Origin: NP936 sp002726085
GTDB taxonomy: Bacteria; Acidobacteriota; Vicinamibacteria; Vicinamibacterales; UBA8438
Assembly (NCBI GenBank): GCA_036012905.1
Contig: DASCQF010000010.1
Span: 22,672-86,671 of the forward strand
Direction: 5' to 3'
DNA: 64,000 nt
The stretch's first letter is position 1. Each line of letters starts with the position of its first letter. Below are positions 36,633-45,431 of this stretch, piece by piece. The translations under genes and the position numbers were made by a program. Under the pieces are notes generated by a model. It searched no databases and was not told the DNA's origin. It saw nothing but the letters and a program-made list of their open reading frames with translations.

Positions 36633-37771
36633 AACGCGATGATTCCTTGCACCGGGTTTGCCGAGGCGTAGTCCCAGAGCTGCTGGTCCGTCCAGTTTGC
36701 GTAGAGGGCGGCGCGCTCCTTTGCCTCGCGCACGAAAGCGGTGGCCGGCAGCCCCCGCCGCTCATTCTCGTCGATGAAACGCTGCTCCAGTGGCTGGACC
36801 GCGTCCACCCACGCCTGGCGCTCGGTGGGCGTCTGCTCGGTCACCTCGATACCCTCCGCCCTGAGCGTCTCGATGGCGATGTCCAGGTTCTCTCCACCGT
36901 AGAAGTTGCGGCTGGCCACCTGCCCGTGCAGGCGGTAGAGATTGTAGAGCTGGACCCGCAGATCGCCTGGAAGCTCGTCAAAGGTACGCGGGTTCAGACA
37001 GAACTGGATGACGGTGTGCGTGAGGCCGACCCGCAGATAATGGGTCCCGGTCTCGTACAGGCGATAGGCCACCATGTCGGGCGCGCCCAGCGCCACGCCA
37101 TCAATGACGCCACGCTGGAAGGCGGTGTAGGTCTCGGCCGCCGCCAGCACCACCGGAACCGCCCCGACCTGACGGAGAATCTCCGCCATGAGTCCGCCGG
37201 TCGAGCGGATCTTTAGCCCACGCATGTCTGCGGGCTCTCGAACCGGCCGCTTCGACATGATGTCGTAGGCGGTCGTCGAGTCGCAGTGGGCAAGGTAGAC
37301 ACCCATGCGCTCGTACTCGTCCTTCAGATACTCGGGATACAGCTCCTCGGACACGAGCGCGGCCACACCGGAGTTCGCGAAGAGAAACGGCAGTTGAAGG
37401 CCATGGGTCAGATGGAAGCTGCCCGGCTGGTACGTGGCATACCCGTGTGTGTAGTCGGTGACGCCCGAGGCCACCGCCTTGAACCCGTCGAGCGCCCCGT
37501 GCAGCAGCGCATCTACGTAGTGCTCCCAGCGGATGCGCCCTCCGGTCTGCTCGGTGACCATCGCCGACCAGGGCACGAAGACCTTGCTGTAAAGCCCATG
37601 GGAGTTGGGCACGTGCGCCGTGTAGCGCAGCAGCACCGAGTCGCCGGTGTCGCCCCGCTCGCCGCGCACGAAGGGGGCGAGCGCCCCGACGCCGAGGAGG
37701 GAGGCCAGGACGCGTCGCCGGCTCCAGACCGTTGCGGAATCGTGGGTGGCCACGGTGTTTCCTGGTGGCAT
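36629..37771 (-). CDS. dctP: TRAP transporter substrate-binding protein, DctP family, Tat-exported
   Basis: A 380-residue periplasmic binding protein. A twin-arginine signal (WSRRRVLASLLGVGALAPF) precedes the DctP fold. DMRGLKIRSTGG carries the conserved arginine that binds the ligand carboxylate. FQRGVIDGVALG and the helix with FDELPGDLRVQLYNL are also typical. It is the first gene of an operon dctP-dctQ-dctM-acyl-CoA dehydrogenase, so the ligand may be a fatty or other organic acid activated later; this is inference. The start is uncertain (37771 ATG or a GTG at 37795). A -35/-10 pair lies about 90 bases upstream. Confidence 0.88.
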   Translation of the reverse strand: MPPGNTVATHDSATVWSRRRVLASLLGVGALAPFVRGERGDTGDSVLLRYTAHVPNSHGLYSKVFVPWSAMVTEQTGGRIRWEHYVDALLHGALDGFKAVASGVTDYTHGYATYQPGSFHLTHGLQLPFLFANSGVAALVSEELYPEYLKDEYERMGVYLAHCDSTTAYDIMSKRPVREPADMRGLKIRSTGGLMAEILRQVGAVPVVLAAAETYTAFQRGVIDGVALGAPDMVAYRLYETGTHYLRVGLTHTVIQFCLNPRTFDELPGDLRVQLYNLYRLHGQVASRNFYGGENLDIAIETLRAEGIEVTEQTPTERQAWVDAVQPLEQRFIDENERRGLPATAFVREAKERAALYANWTDQQLWDYASANPVQGIIAL

Positions 37772-37859
37772 AGAAGTCCAGCTCTGTCTTCTCACTCCTG
37801 ACTTCTGCTTATCAAGCGAACCGACACACCAGGAGGCATGAATCGCAACGATTCAGCCG

Positions 37860-37887
37860 AGTATACCTGTTCGGAGGCCGGTGTCAG
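37860..37887 (-). promoter_or_regulatory. promoter of the TRAP operon
   Basis: On the minus strand, -35 CTGACA (37882-37887), a 16-base spacer and -10 TATACT (37860-37865) followed by CGGC. The same geometry as the promoter at 11692-11719. Confidence 0.65.
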
Positions 37888-38031
37888 GCCGGACGAGCGC
37901 GACTGCGCCGAACGCCGGACCACGCCGACAACGGGCAGCCGGGCCGCGTCAGCCTGCAGGGGTCCCCGGCGCATGGTATCGTCGTGCGAAACTGCGACAC
38001 CTAAAGGATCGCAAAGGGGGGGGACACCCAT

Positions 38032-39666
38032 ATGCAGCGGCTCCTGATCGCCATCGCCGTCACTGTGTGCACCGCACCGGCTTTCGCCCAACCGTCCGAA
38101 TCGCAGCCCGGCGCGGCGCCTTCTTTCACGCCCGTCACCTGGGAGCGCCTGCTGAACGCGGCCGACGAGCCGGAGAACTGGCTGATGTATTCCGGCACGC
38201 TCGACAGCCAGCGCTTCAGTCGCCTCGATCAGGTGCACAACCGAAACGTCTCGGAGCTCGAGCTGAAGTGGGCCTACCAGATTCCGCAGCTCGACCGGTC
38301 CGAGGCGGTGCCGCTCGTGGTCGACGGGGTGATGTTCATCACCGAGGCGCCGAGCAACGTTGTGGCGGTCGATGCCGCCACCGGCCGGCAGTTCTGGCGC
38401 TACAACCACCCGCTCCCGGACGATTTGCGCATCTGCTGCGGCCGGAACAACCGGGGCGTGGCGGTGCTGGGCGAGACGCTCTATATGAGCACGCTCGATG
38501 CGCGCCTGGTGGCGATCGACGCTCGCAGCGGCAACGTCGTCTGGAACACGGCGGTCGCCGACTACCGGTCGGGGTACAGCAAGACCGCGGCGCCGCTGGT
38601 CGTCAAGGACAAGATCGTGACCGGCATCGCTGGTGGCGAGTACGGGATCAAGGGGTTCATCGACTCCTACGACGCCAGCACCGGCGAGCTCGACTGGCGC
38701 GCCGACACGATACCGGGACCCGACCACCCCGACAACCAGACCTGGGCCGGCGATTCGTGGCGCACCGGCGGGTCGGCGAGCTGGATTACCGGCGCCTACG
38801 ACCCGGACCTCGACCTGGTCTACTGGGGCACCGGCAACCCGGGCCCGGACTGGAACGGCGACGTCCGGATGGGCGACAACCTGTATTCCGATTCCGCTAT
38901 GGCGCTCAACATGGAGACCGGCGGCCTCGAGTGGTACTTCCAGTTCACGCCGCACGACGAGCACGACTGGGATGCCATCCAGGTGCCGATTCTCGCCGAC
39001 CTGACAATGGACGGCGAACAGCGCAAGGTGATGATGTGGGCGAACCGCAACGCCTTCTACTACACGCTGGACCGCGTGAACGGCGAGTTCCTGGTGGGCA
39101 AGCCGTTCGCCAAGCAGACCTGGGCCGAGGGCCTGGACTCGAACGGTCGACCGATCCGTGTCCCCGACACCTTCCCCACACCGGAGGGCACGCTGGTGTC
39201 TCCGCCGGTGGTAGGCGGCACCAACTGGTTCTCGCCCGCCTACAGTCCGCGCACGGAGCTGTTCTACGTGCAGGCCTATGACGGCGAGGACGTGTTCTAC
39301 AAGCGTGACGAGGAGTATGTCGAAGGCGACCAGTTTACCGGTGGGGGCTTCCAGGCGCCGCTGCCGATCGAAAAATACCAGAGCGCGGTGCGCGCCATCG
39401 ACCCGAAGACGGGTGACATCCGGTGGGAATATCAGATCCAGCCGCGCTCGACCGCCGGGATGCTTGCCACGGCCGGCGACCTGGTGTTCAGCGGCAGTGT
39501 GGACGGCTACTTCTTCGCGCTCGACGCCGTGAGCGGCGAAGAGCTGTGGCACATCAACGTCGGCCGGCTGGTGCACTCGGCTCCGATGACCTACGCCGTC
39601 GATGGCAAGCAATACGTGACGATCGCGGCCGGCAACGTCGTCTACACGTTCGGGCTCCGGGACTGA
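38032..39666 (+). CDS. PQQ-dependent alcohol dehydrogenase, XoxF/ExaF-like (lanthanide-type motif)
   Basis: A 544-residue secreted quinoprotein (signal peptide to about residue 20). It has the full set for methanol/ethanol dehydrogenase: the vicinal disulfide cysteines C135-C136 in RICCGRNNRG, the GTGNPGPDWNGDVR block, and HDEHDWDA with D312 as predicted catalytic base. D314 occupies the position of the extra aspartate that coordinates the lanthanide in XoxF and ExaF; calcium enzymes have Ala, Ser or Thr there. Length is normal for the family without a cytochrome domain. A G-rich ribosome site (AAAGGGGGGG) precedes the ATG. No XoxG/XoxJ partner is nearby. Confidence 0.9.
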   Translation: MQRLLIAIAVTVCTAPAFAQPSESQPGAAPSFTPVTWERLLNAADEPENWLMYSGTLDSQRFSRLDQVHNRNVSELELKWAYQIPQLDRSEAVPLVVDGVMFITEAPSNVVAVDAATGRQFWRYNHPLPDDLRICCGRNNRGVAVLGETLYMSTLDARLVAIDARSGNVVWNTAVADYRSGYSKTAAPLVVKDKIVTGIAGGEYGIKGFIDSYDASTGELDWRADTIPGPDHPDNQTWAGDSWRTGGSASWITGAYDPDLDLVYWGTGNPGPDWNGDVRMGDNLYSDSAMALNMETGGLEWYFQFTPHDEHDWDAIQVPILADLTMDGEQRKVMMWANRNAFYYTLDRVNGEFLVGKPFAKQTWAEGLDSNGRPIRVPDTFPTPEGTLVSPPVVGGTNWFSPAYSPRTELFYVQAYDGEDVFYKRDEEYVEGDQFTGGGFQAPLPIEKYQSAVRAIDPKTGDIRWEYQIQPRSTAGMLATAGDLVFSGSVDGYFFALDAVSGEELWHINVGRLVHSAPMTYAVDGKQYVTIAAGNVVYTFGLRD

Positions 39667-39697
39667 AGAGGCGGGCGGCGTTTCGCTGATCTGAGAC

Positions 39698-39765
39698 GTG
39701 GCGCAGGCCTGAGAGCCTGCGAGACAAGGCGGGTTGCCCACCGCAAGGCTAAAGCCTTACGCCAC
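39698..39765. repeat. REP-like double hairpin
   Basis: GTGGCG on the left and CGCCAC on the right enclose two hairpins: GCAGGC-ctgaga-GCCTGC and AAGGCT-aa-AGCCTT. It lies 32 bases after the quinoprotein stop and 18 bases before the MITE-like copy B. Same architecture as 16402-16451. Confidence 0.7.
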
Positions 39766-39783
39766 GATATCTGACGGGGGCTA

Positions 39784-39949
39784 CTTAGGGTCCGCGCAAG
39801 AATAAGTGCCCCTTTTCGGGCGTCGAGGCGCCCGGCTGGCCAGGCGCGAGGAGGGAGCATACGGGCAGTATTCGACCGACGAGCAACGCCGCCAGACGGG
39901 ATGGATCGGCGGCCGAAAATGGGTAGTTATTCTTGCGCGGGCCCTTAGC
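39784..39949. repeat. MITE-like element, copy B
   Basis: A 165-base element, inverted relative to copy A at 32.7 kb, with near-perfect terminal inverted repeats of about 33 bases beginning AGGGTCCGCGCAAGAATAA and AGGGCCCGCGCAAGAATAA. The centre contains a GC-rich hairpin (GGCGCCCGGCTGGCCAGGCGC region). The right end supplies the TAA stop of the DUF4870 gene (39945-39947). Confidence 0.8.
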
Positions 39950-40313
39950 CTGGCGGGAGTCCGACGACCGGGTACCGGTAGTAATCCCCCTGGCTCGCCT
40001 TGATCGCGCCGACGATGGGCAGGGCGAGGGCGGCGAGGGCCATGGCGATCCAGAACATGATGACGACCGGAATGAGAATGATCGTGATCCAGAGCATGAA
40101 CGTCGCGACAAACAGGACGAACACGATCAGGTTCAGGAGCAAGGCCTGCTTGGCGACACCCGCGATGACCGCCGCCTCGCTCTTCACCATCCAGATGATG
40201 ATCGGCACGATCACGCCACCGAGCGGGACGACGTAGCCGGCGAGACCCGAGAGATGGGCGCACACCGCGAGGCCCCGCTCCTCGGGTCCAATTGCCGGCG
40301 CTGTCTCCGTCAT
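39945..40313 (-). CDS. DUF4870 membrane protein
   Basis: A 122-residue membrane protein of the DUF4870 (Tic20-like) family, with four hydrophobic segments; the family features are ERGLAVCAHLSGLAGYVVPLGG at the start and the Ile/Leu-rich helices that follow. Function unknown. AAGGAGG is 7 bases before the ATG. It is the third gene after padR and a HAAS-domain gene on the same strand (110-base gap), so it may be under PadR control. Its stop codon lies at the end of a MITE-like repeat, so the original C-terminus may have been changed by the insertion. Confidence 0.85.
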   Translation of the reverse strand: MTETAPAIGPEERGLAVCAHLSGLAGYVVPLGGVIVPIIIWMVKSEAAVIAGVAKQALLLNLIVFVLFVATFMLWITIILIPVVIMFWIAMALAALALPIVGAIKASQGDYYRYPVVGLPPG

Positions 40314-40423
40314 CTCTCTGCCTCCTTCTTCGACTGACCACGACTGTGGACTATACGGACGCAGTTCCTGTCTATTCATCAGCACCGCCCCCCTCGACCA
40401 GGCGTGGTCGTGCGCCAGCGTCA

Positions 40424-40846
40424 CTACCCCGCCGGAGCGGCCATCAGTAACAGGATGGTCACAGCGAAAATTGTGCCGAGGAGCCCGAGCCCAAGAACAA
40501 CGGCCCCAACTACCTTGACGATCTTCGGCACTCCCCAGTTCGCGTTTGGCACGGCGACCTGCGCCGGTGGCGCCGTCAAGTGATCCGCGGGGCCGGCCGA
40601 CTCAGCGCCGGGACCATACGCGTCGGGCGCGTCCAACGTCGCCAGCACCTGCTCGACCGTGTCGAGTCCTGGGTTCGACGTCCGGGCTCTCAGCACCTCG
40701 GTGGCCTGCGCTTCGATGTCGTCCACCACCGACCGGCGTTCGCTTCGCTCCATCCCCTGGCCGGCCAGCCGCTGCTCGATCTCGTCAAGGTAGGCGTCAA
40801 GCCGTCGTCGGCCCTCCGCAGTCGGCTCAAAACTCTGGTTGACCAT
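40424..40846 (-). CDS. HAAS-type/DUF1700-like anti-regulator membrane protein
   Basis: A 140-residue protein. The N-terminal 60 residues (LDAYLDEIEQRLAGQGMERSER, VVDDIEAQATEVL) match the small helical domain found in HAAS/DUF1700 proteins that accompany PadR regulators. The C-terminal segment VVLGLGLLGTIFAVTILLL is one membrane helix. Its start overlaps the padR 3' end by 20 bases and has AAAGGAG 6 bases upstream, so the pair is translationally coupled. A role in membrane-linked modulation of PadR or an ABC system is inferred from this pairing only. Confidence 0.75.
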   Translation of the reverse strand: MVNQSFEPTAEGRRRLDAYLDEIEQRLAGQGMERSERRSVVDDIEAQATEVLRARTSNPGLDTVEQVLATLDAPDAYGPGAESAGPADHLTAPPAQVAVPNANWGVPKIVKVVGAVVLGLGLLGTIFAVTILLLMAAPAG

Positions 40847-41174
40847 GCCCGTCTCCTTTCACCAGCTTGTCGATCGCTCCACAGATGCGGGCCCAGTAGG
40901 CGCCCATCTCGTTCAACCTCGCGTGCCCGTCCGGGGTCAGCCGATAGTACCGGCGAGGTGGGCCAGACGGAGAATCTGCGGTACGCACGCTGACCAGCTT
41001 GTCCTTCGCCATCCGCGCCAGGATCGGATAGACCGTCGATCCGCCGACGGCCAGTTCCTGGGCCGCGGCCAGGCGCTGCACGATCTGGTAGCCATAGGCC
41101 TCGCCGTCGCCCACCGCCCCCATGACGCAGAACTCGACAAGCCCCTTCCTCAACTGTGATGCCCAACGCTGCAT
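40827..41174 (-). CDS. padR: PadR family transcriptional regulator
   Basis: A 115-residue winged-helix repressor. The PadR core reads VEFCVMGAVGDGEAYGYQIVQRL, GSTVYPILARM (recognition helix) and PRRYYRLTPDGHARL (wing). PadR proteins respond to phenolic acids or other small ligands. The ATG at 41174 gives the usual short N-terminus. Directly upstream lies a dyad at 41193-41211 that probably is its own operator. The operon continues with the HAAS gene and perhaps DUF4870. Confidence 0.9.
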   Translation of the reverse strand: MQRWASQLRKGLVEFCVMGAVGDGEAYGYQIVQRLAAAQELAVGGSTVYPILARMAKDKLVSVRTADSPSGPPRRYYRLTPDGHARLNEMGAYWARICGAIDKLVKGDGHGQPEF

Positions 41175-41192
41175 AGCTATTCTGTATCCCGC

Positions 41193-41211
41193 TATAACGT
41201 AATACGATATA
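41193..41211. promoter_or_regulatory. putative PadR operator
   Basis: A dyad with 9-base arms, TATAACGTA and TACGATATA, one mismatch and a 1-base centre, 19 bases before the padR start. A TTGACG -35-like hexamer on the minus strand (41219-41224) lies beside it, so binding would block transcription. AT-rich dyads of this kind are typical PadR sites. Confidence 0.6.
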
Positions 41212-41262
41212 GTGTCGTCGTCAAGGCGCTCCGACAACTTTTCCCTGGAAGAGCGCCGCAGT

Positions 41263-42258
<996 letters not shown>

Positions 42259-42305
42259 ATCCGTCGATGCGCAAACATCAAAGTCTGCCACACTTAGTTG
42301 AGCCG

Positions 42306-42980
42306 ATGTCCCGTCCGCTGTGCCACGCCTGCCGCCGACCACAGGCAACATGCCTCTGTCCCTGCATCACCCCGTTCCGCACCCGCATGCGCTTCATCCT
42401 CCTGACGCACCCAAAGGAATACAGGAGCAACCGCATCGGAACCGGACGCATCACCCATCTGTCGCTCCCGTGCTCGGAAGTGCACGTGGGAACCGACTTC
42501 CGACGGCATGCACGGGTGAACGCGATCATCGACGCCCCCGACACAGACTGCCGCCTCGTCTACCCGGGAACCGACGGTGAGAACCTTTCCCGGGGCGAGT
42601 ACCACCCAGTCCCAAGACGCCGACCGGTTTTCTGTCTGGTCGACGCCACATGGACCTGTGCGGGGAAGATCCTGCGATGCAGCGACAACGTGCGTGGGCT
42701 TCCGCGAGTGGGCTTCGACGCGACCGGTCCATCGGCTTTTGCCATCAAGCGACAGCCACGACCAGGGTGCCTGGCCACAATCGAGGCCGCCTGGTGCTGC
42801 CTGACTCTGCTCGCGGCTGACGGACACGAGGACTTCGGTGCACGGGACGGCCGCCGGCTGCTCGCCCCGTTCCAGCACATCATGGAGATTCAGCAGGGTT
42901 ACCCGGGGGCGTCTCGGCGGGGGGTAACCCGTGCAGCGGTCCGCACCGGCAGAGCCGGTCCGAGGGGGCCGACGGCGTAG
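42306..42980 (+). CDS. DTW domain protein, probable tRNA-uridine aminocarboxypropyltransferase
   Basis: A 224-residue protein. The N-terminal zinc-type motif CHACRRPQATCLC is followed by the DTW domain with FILLTHPKEYRSNRIGTGRI and DATW (the DxTW motif that names the family). In E. coli the homologue TapT transfers the aminocarboxypropyl group of SAM to U47 of tRNA. This protein is slightly shorter and has an Arg/Gly-rich C-terminal tail of about 25 residues that looks unstructured. The ATG at 42306 is chosen because the motif starts directly after it. No operon partner other than a possible NTF2-like gene 20 bases downstream. Confidence 0.85.
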   Translation: MSRPLCHACRRPQATCLCPCITPFRTRMRFILLTHPKEYRSNRIGTGRITHLSLPCSEVHVGTDFRRHARVNAIIDAPDTDCRLVYPGTDGENLSRGEYHPVPRRRPVFCLVDATWTCAGKILRCSDNVRGLPRVGFDATGPSAFAIKRQPRPGCLATIEAAWCCLTLLAADGHEDFGARDGRRLLAPFQHIMEIQQGYPGASRRGVTRAAVRTGRAGPRGPTA

Positions 42981-43000
42981 AATGGACACTGGAGGGAACC

Positions 43001-43492
43001 ATGACCACGCAAAGGGCCATCATCGCAATCTCGACCGGTGCAGTGCTCGTTGGTCTCGCAACCGGCGTAGCGCTCGGGCGCCAGAGCGCCGAAGCCGACG
43101 TGCGAGAACTGCACGCCACCTATTATCAGTATTTCGCAGACGGCCAAGCCGGCGAGATTGCGCAGCGGATCTACCACCCGAATCGGATGGCGTTCGGCCA
43201 GAATGGCGTCGCGACCTCGAGCGGACGCGATGAAGTGGAGAGTGGTTTCCGCCGCGCGCTCGAGGGCCTCGCCGCCGAGCGCTACGACCACTCGGAGATG
43301 CCCGACCCGAGCATCTGCACGCCGAACCCGGGCACGGCAATCGTCAGCGGCATGTTCCGCCGCTACCGCGAAGACGGGAGCGTGCTCGCCGAGCTGGGTC
43401 AGACCTACATTTACGGCCAGACCGACGACGGCTGGAGAATCCACGCCACCATCGCGCACGGCCCCGAGACGGTCATCGGCTGTCTCGAGTGA
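43001..43492 (+). CDS. exported NTF2/SnoaL-like protein
   Basis: A 163-residue protein with an N-terminal hydrophobic signal or anchor (residues 8-26) and one NTF2-like cone domain: LHATYYQYFADGQAGEIAQRIYHP, a central helix-turn and C-terminal strands GQTYIYGQTDDGWRIHATIAH. Proteins of this kind are ketosteroid isomerase/SnoaL-like or polyketide cyclases, but no catalytic residues are evident. GGAGGG precedes the ATG. It sits between the DTW gene (20 bases) and a convergent quinoprotein. Confidence 0.75.
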   Translation: MTTQRAIIAISTGAVLVGLATGVALGRQSAEADVRELHATYYQYFADGQAGEIAQRIYHPNRMAFGQNGVATSSGRDEVESGFRRALEGLAAERYDHSEMPDPSICTPNPGTAIVSGMFRRYREDGSVLAELGQTYIYGQTDDGWRIHATIAHGPETVIGCLE

Positions 43493-43513
43493 CGGTGTTG
43501 ACGACGGCCGACC

Positions 43514-45292
43514 TCACTCCGGCAAGGCAAAGACGAACAGATTGTTGCCGTTGCTCGGGCGCAGCTCGGGCGTCAACTGCAGGAAGCTCGGTGTGGTCGC
43601 GGCACCGCCGGTGCTCACGGCCAGATACTGCCGACCCTCGACCGCGTAACTGATGGGAAATCCGCTGACCGGTGAGCCGAGGTTGATTTCCCAGAGCACC
43701 TCGCCTGTCACCTGGTCGAAGGCGCGAAACCGTCCGTTCGCATCGCCACCGAAGACGAGCCCGCCACCGGTCGCCACCAGCGACAGGGTCGCCGCCCGCT
43801 GTTGGTGCAGCCAGGTGGTCTTGCCGGTTTCGGCCGAGATCGCATACACCGCGCCAAGCTGCTCGGTGCCCGGCGCGAGCTCATGCCGGACCGCAAGCGC
43901 GTAGATGCGATGTGACGCGTCAGGCGAGGTCGTCGCCAGCAGGCGCTGACACATGTTGCGCAGCGGAAAGTACATCGTGTTGGTCAGGGGGCTGTAGGCG
44001 CCGGCTTCCCAATCCTTTCCGCCGTGCATGTTGGGACAGGCGAGGACCTCCTGTCCTTCGGCGCTGAAGACGACCTCCGCGTTCTCGGTCACCTCGCCGG
44101 TCGCGCCGTCGATGTCGTTGATCACGTTTTGCGCGATGGTTGGGGTGGCCCAGAGGAACTCGCCCGTTTCGCGGTCCAGCGTGTAGACCACCCCGGTTTT
44201 CCCGGGAATGCCAGTCATCACTCTCCGCACCTCGCCCTGCTGAAGCCGCGGATTGATCCAGCTCACGGCGTCGGGGTCCGGGGCGACGGCGGTGTCGAGG
44301 AGCAGGCGCTCGAAGGGATGATCGAGATCCCAGTGGTCGTTCAGATGCTGGTAGTACCAGCGGATCTCCCCGGTATCGACGTCGAGCGCCAGCGTCGAAT
44401 TGTGATACAGGTGCTTGTTGTCGATCCCGCCAAGCATGAACTTCGGGGCCGGCGAGGTGACCGACGTGCCGATGTAGATCAACCGCAGCTCGGGGTCATA
44501 GCTGGGCGGCATCCAGGTGCCGACATGCACCCGATCTTCGTATGGCACCCCGCCCCAGGTCTCGTCGCCCGGCTCCCCAGGCGCCGGGATCGTCCGGCGC
44601 CGCCACAGCTCTTCTCCGGTACGCGCGTCGTGCGCCGTGATGACGCACGATTCGGGCCCCCCGCTGGGCCGGCAGCTGCGTCCTGAGATCACCTTGCCAT
44701 CGGCAATGATCGGGCCGGAACTGTGCCCAACCGGCGTCACCTGGTAGTCGAAGATCTGTGTCTCCCAGGCGATCTCCCCGGTGGCGACATCGAGCCCGAA
44801 CACGAAGTCGTCGTCGCTCGTGTTGATGATGAACCGGTCGAAGATCGCAATGTTCCGGTTGTTGCGGGCGTTCCCGCCTACAAAGTCGTACACATCGTCT
44901 GGGAGATCGCGGCGATGGGCCCACACCAGGTCGCCCGTCACGGCGTCGATCGCTTCGATGACGTCGCTCGCCTGGGGCATGTAGAGCACACCGCCATAGG
45001 CCAGAGGCGTTCCCTCCTGACGCCCCCGCGCCAGCGCCCGCGACCAGACCATCCGGAGCGCACCGACGTTGTCCCGTGTAATCTGATCGAGCGGGCTGTA
45101 GCCCCACCCATCGAGCGTCCGGCGCCACATCAGCCAGTCGTCAGGCGCTGGACGCTGGAGGATGGCGTCCGTGACCGGGACGAACTCCCTCGTGGGCGGT
45201 GTCTGTCCCCTCACCGGTGTCGGGACCAGGATCAGAGCGAACGCCGCGATCGCCGCACACAGCATCGCTGCGACCAGAGGCTGCCCGGGCAT
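43514..45292 (-). CDS. quinoprotein (paralogue group with C-x-C pair, lacking vicinal Cys)
   Basis: A 592-residue secreted quinoprotein-like propeller, paralogue of those at 5.0 and 16.5 kb; GRSCRPSGGPESC, PGEPGDETWGG and DHWDLDHPFERLL are shared. The signal peptide (MPGQPLVAAMLCAAIAAFAL) suggests the ATG at 45292; in-frame ATGs at 45355, 45400 and 45412 would give a long basic lead, so the start is uncertain. It lacks the vicinal cysteines of PQQ alcohol dehydrogenases. It lies downstream of a cytochrome-containing quinoprotein on the same strand, which could pass electrons on. The C-terminus is GNNLFVFALPE. Confidence 0.85.
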   Translation of the reverse strand: MPGQPLVAAMLCAAIAAFALILVPTPVRGQTPPTREFVPVTDAILQRPAPDDWLMWRRTLDGWGYSPLDQITRDNVGALRMVWSRALARGRQEGTPLAYGGVLYMPQASDVIEAIDAVTGDLVWAHRRDLPDDVYDFVGGNARNNRNIAIFDRFIINTSDDDFVFGLDVATGEIAWETQIFDYQVTPVGHSSGPIIADGKVISGRSCRPSGGPESCVITAHDARTGEELWRRRTIPAPGEPGDETWGGVPYEDRVHVGTWMPPSYDPELRLIYIGTSVTSPAPKFMLGGIDNKHLYHNSTLALDVDTGEIRWYYQHLNDHWDLDHPFERLLLDTAVAPDPDAVSWINPRLQQGEVRRVMTGIPGKTGVVYTLDRETGEFLWATPTIAQNVINDIDGATGEVTENAEVVFSAEGQEVLACPNMHGGKDWEAGAYSPLTNTMYFPLRNMCQRLLATTSPDASHRIYALAVRHELAPGTEQLGAVYAISAETGKTTWLHQQRAATLSLVATGGGLVFGGDANGRFRAFDQVTGEVLWEINLGSPVSGFPISYAVEGRQYLAVSTGGAATTPSFLQLTPELRPSNGNNLFVFALPE

Positions 45293-45431
45293 CCGTACGG
45301 GCCGGCACTCGCCCCGGCCATTCGCGGTCCCGCAAATCAGTGTTGCCCTCGTCATAGCGTGAACCGCGCGAATCTGTACGCGTCGCTGAATCTGACTCAT
45401 GATGCGATCCATTCTCCCGAGCCGGCAGTCG

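Noticed and set aside
37792..39741. A 649-codon open frame on the minus strand across the quinoprotein at 38.0-39.7 kb
   Set aside because: It is the mirror of a GC-rich coding sequence: no recognisable domain, and the plus-strand product has a complete signal peptide, disulfide and active site.
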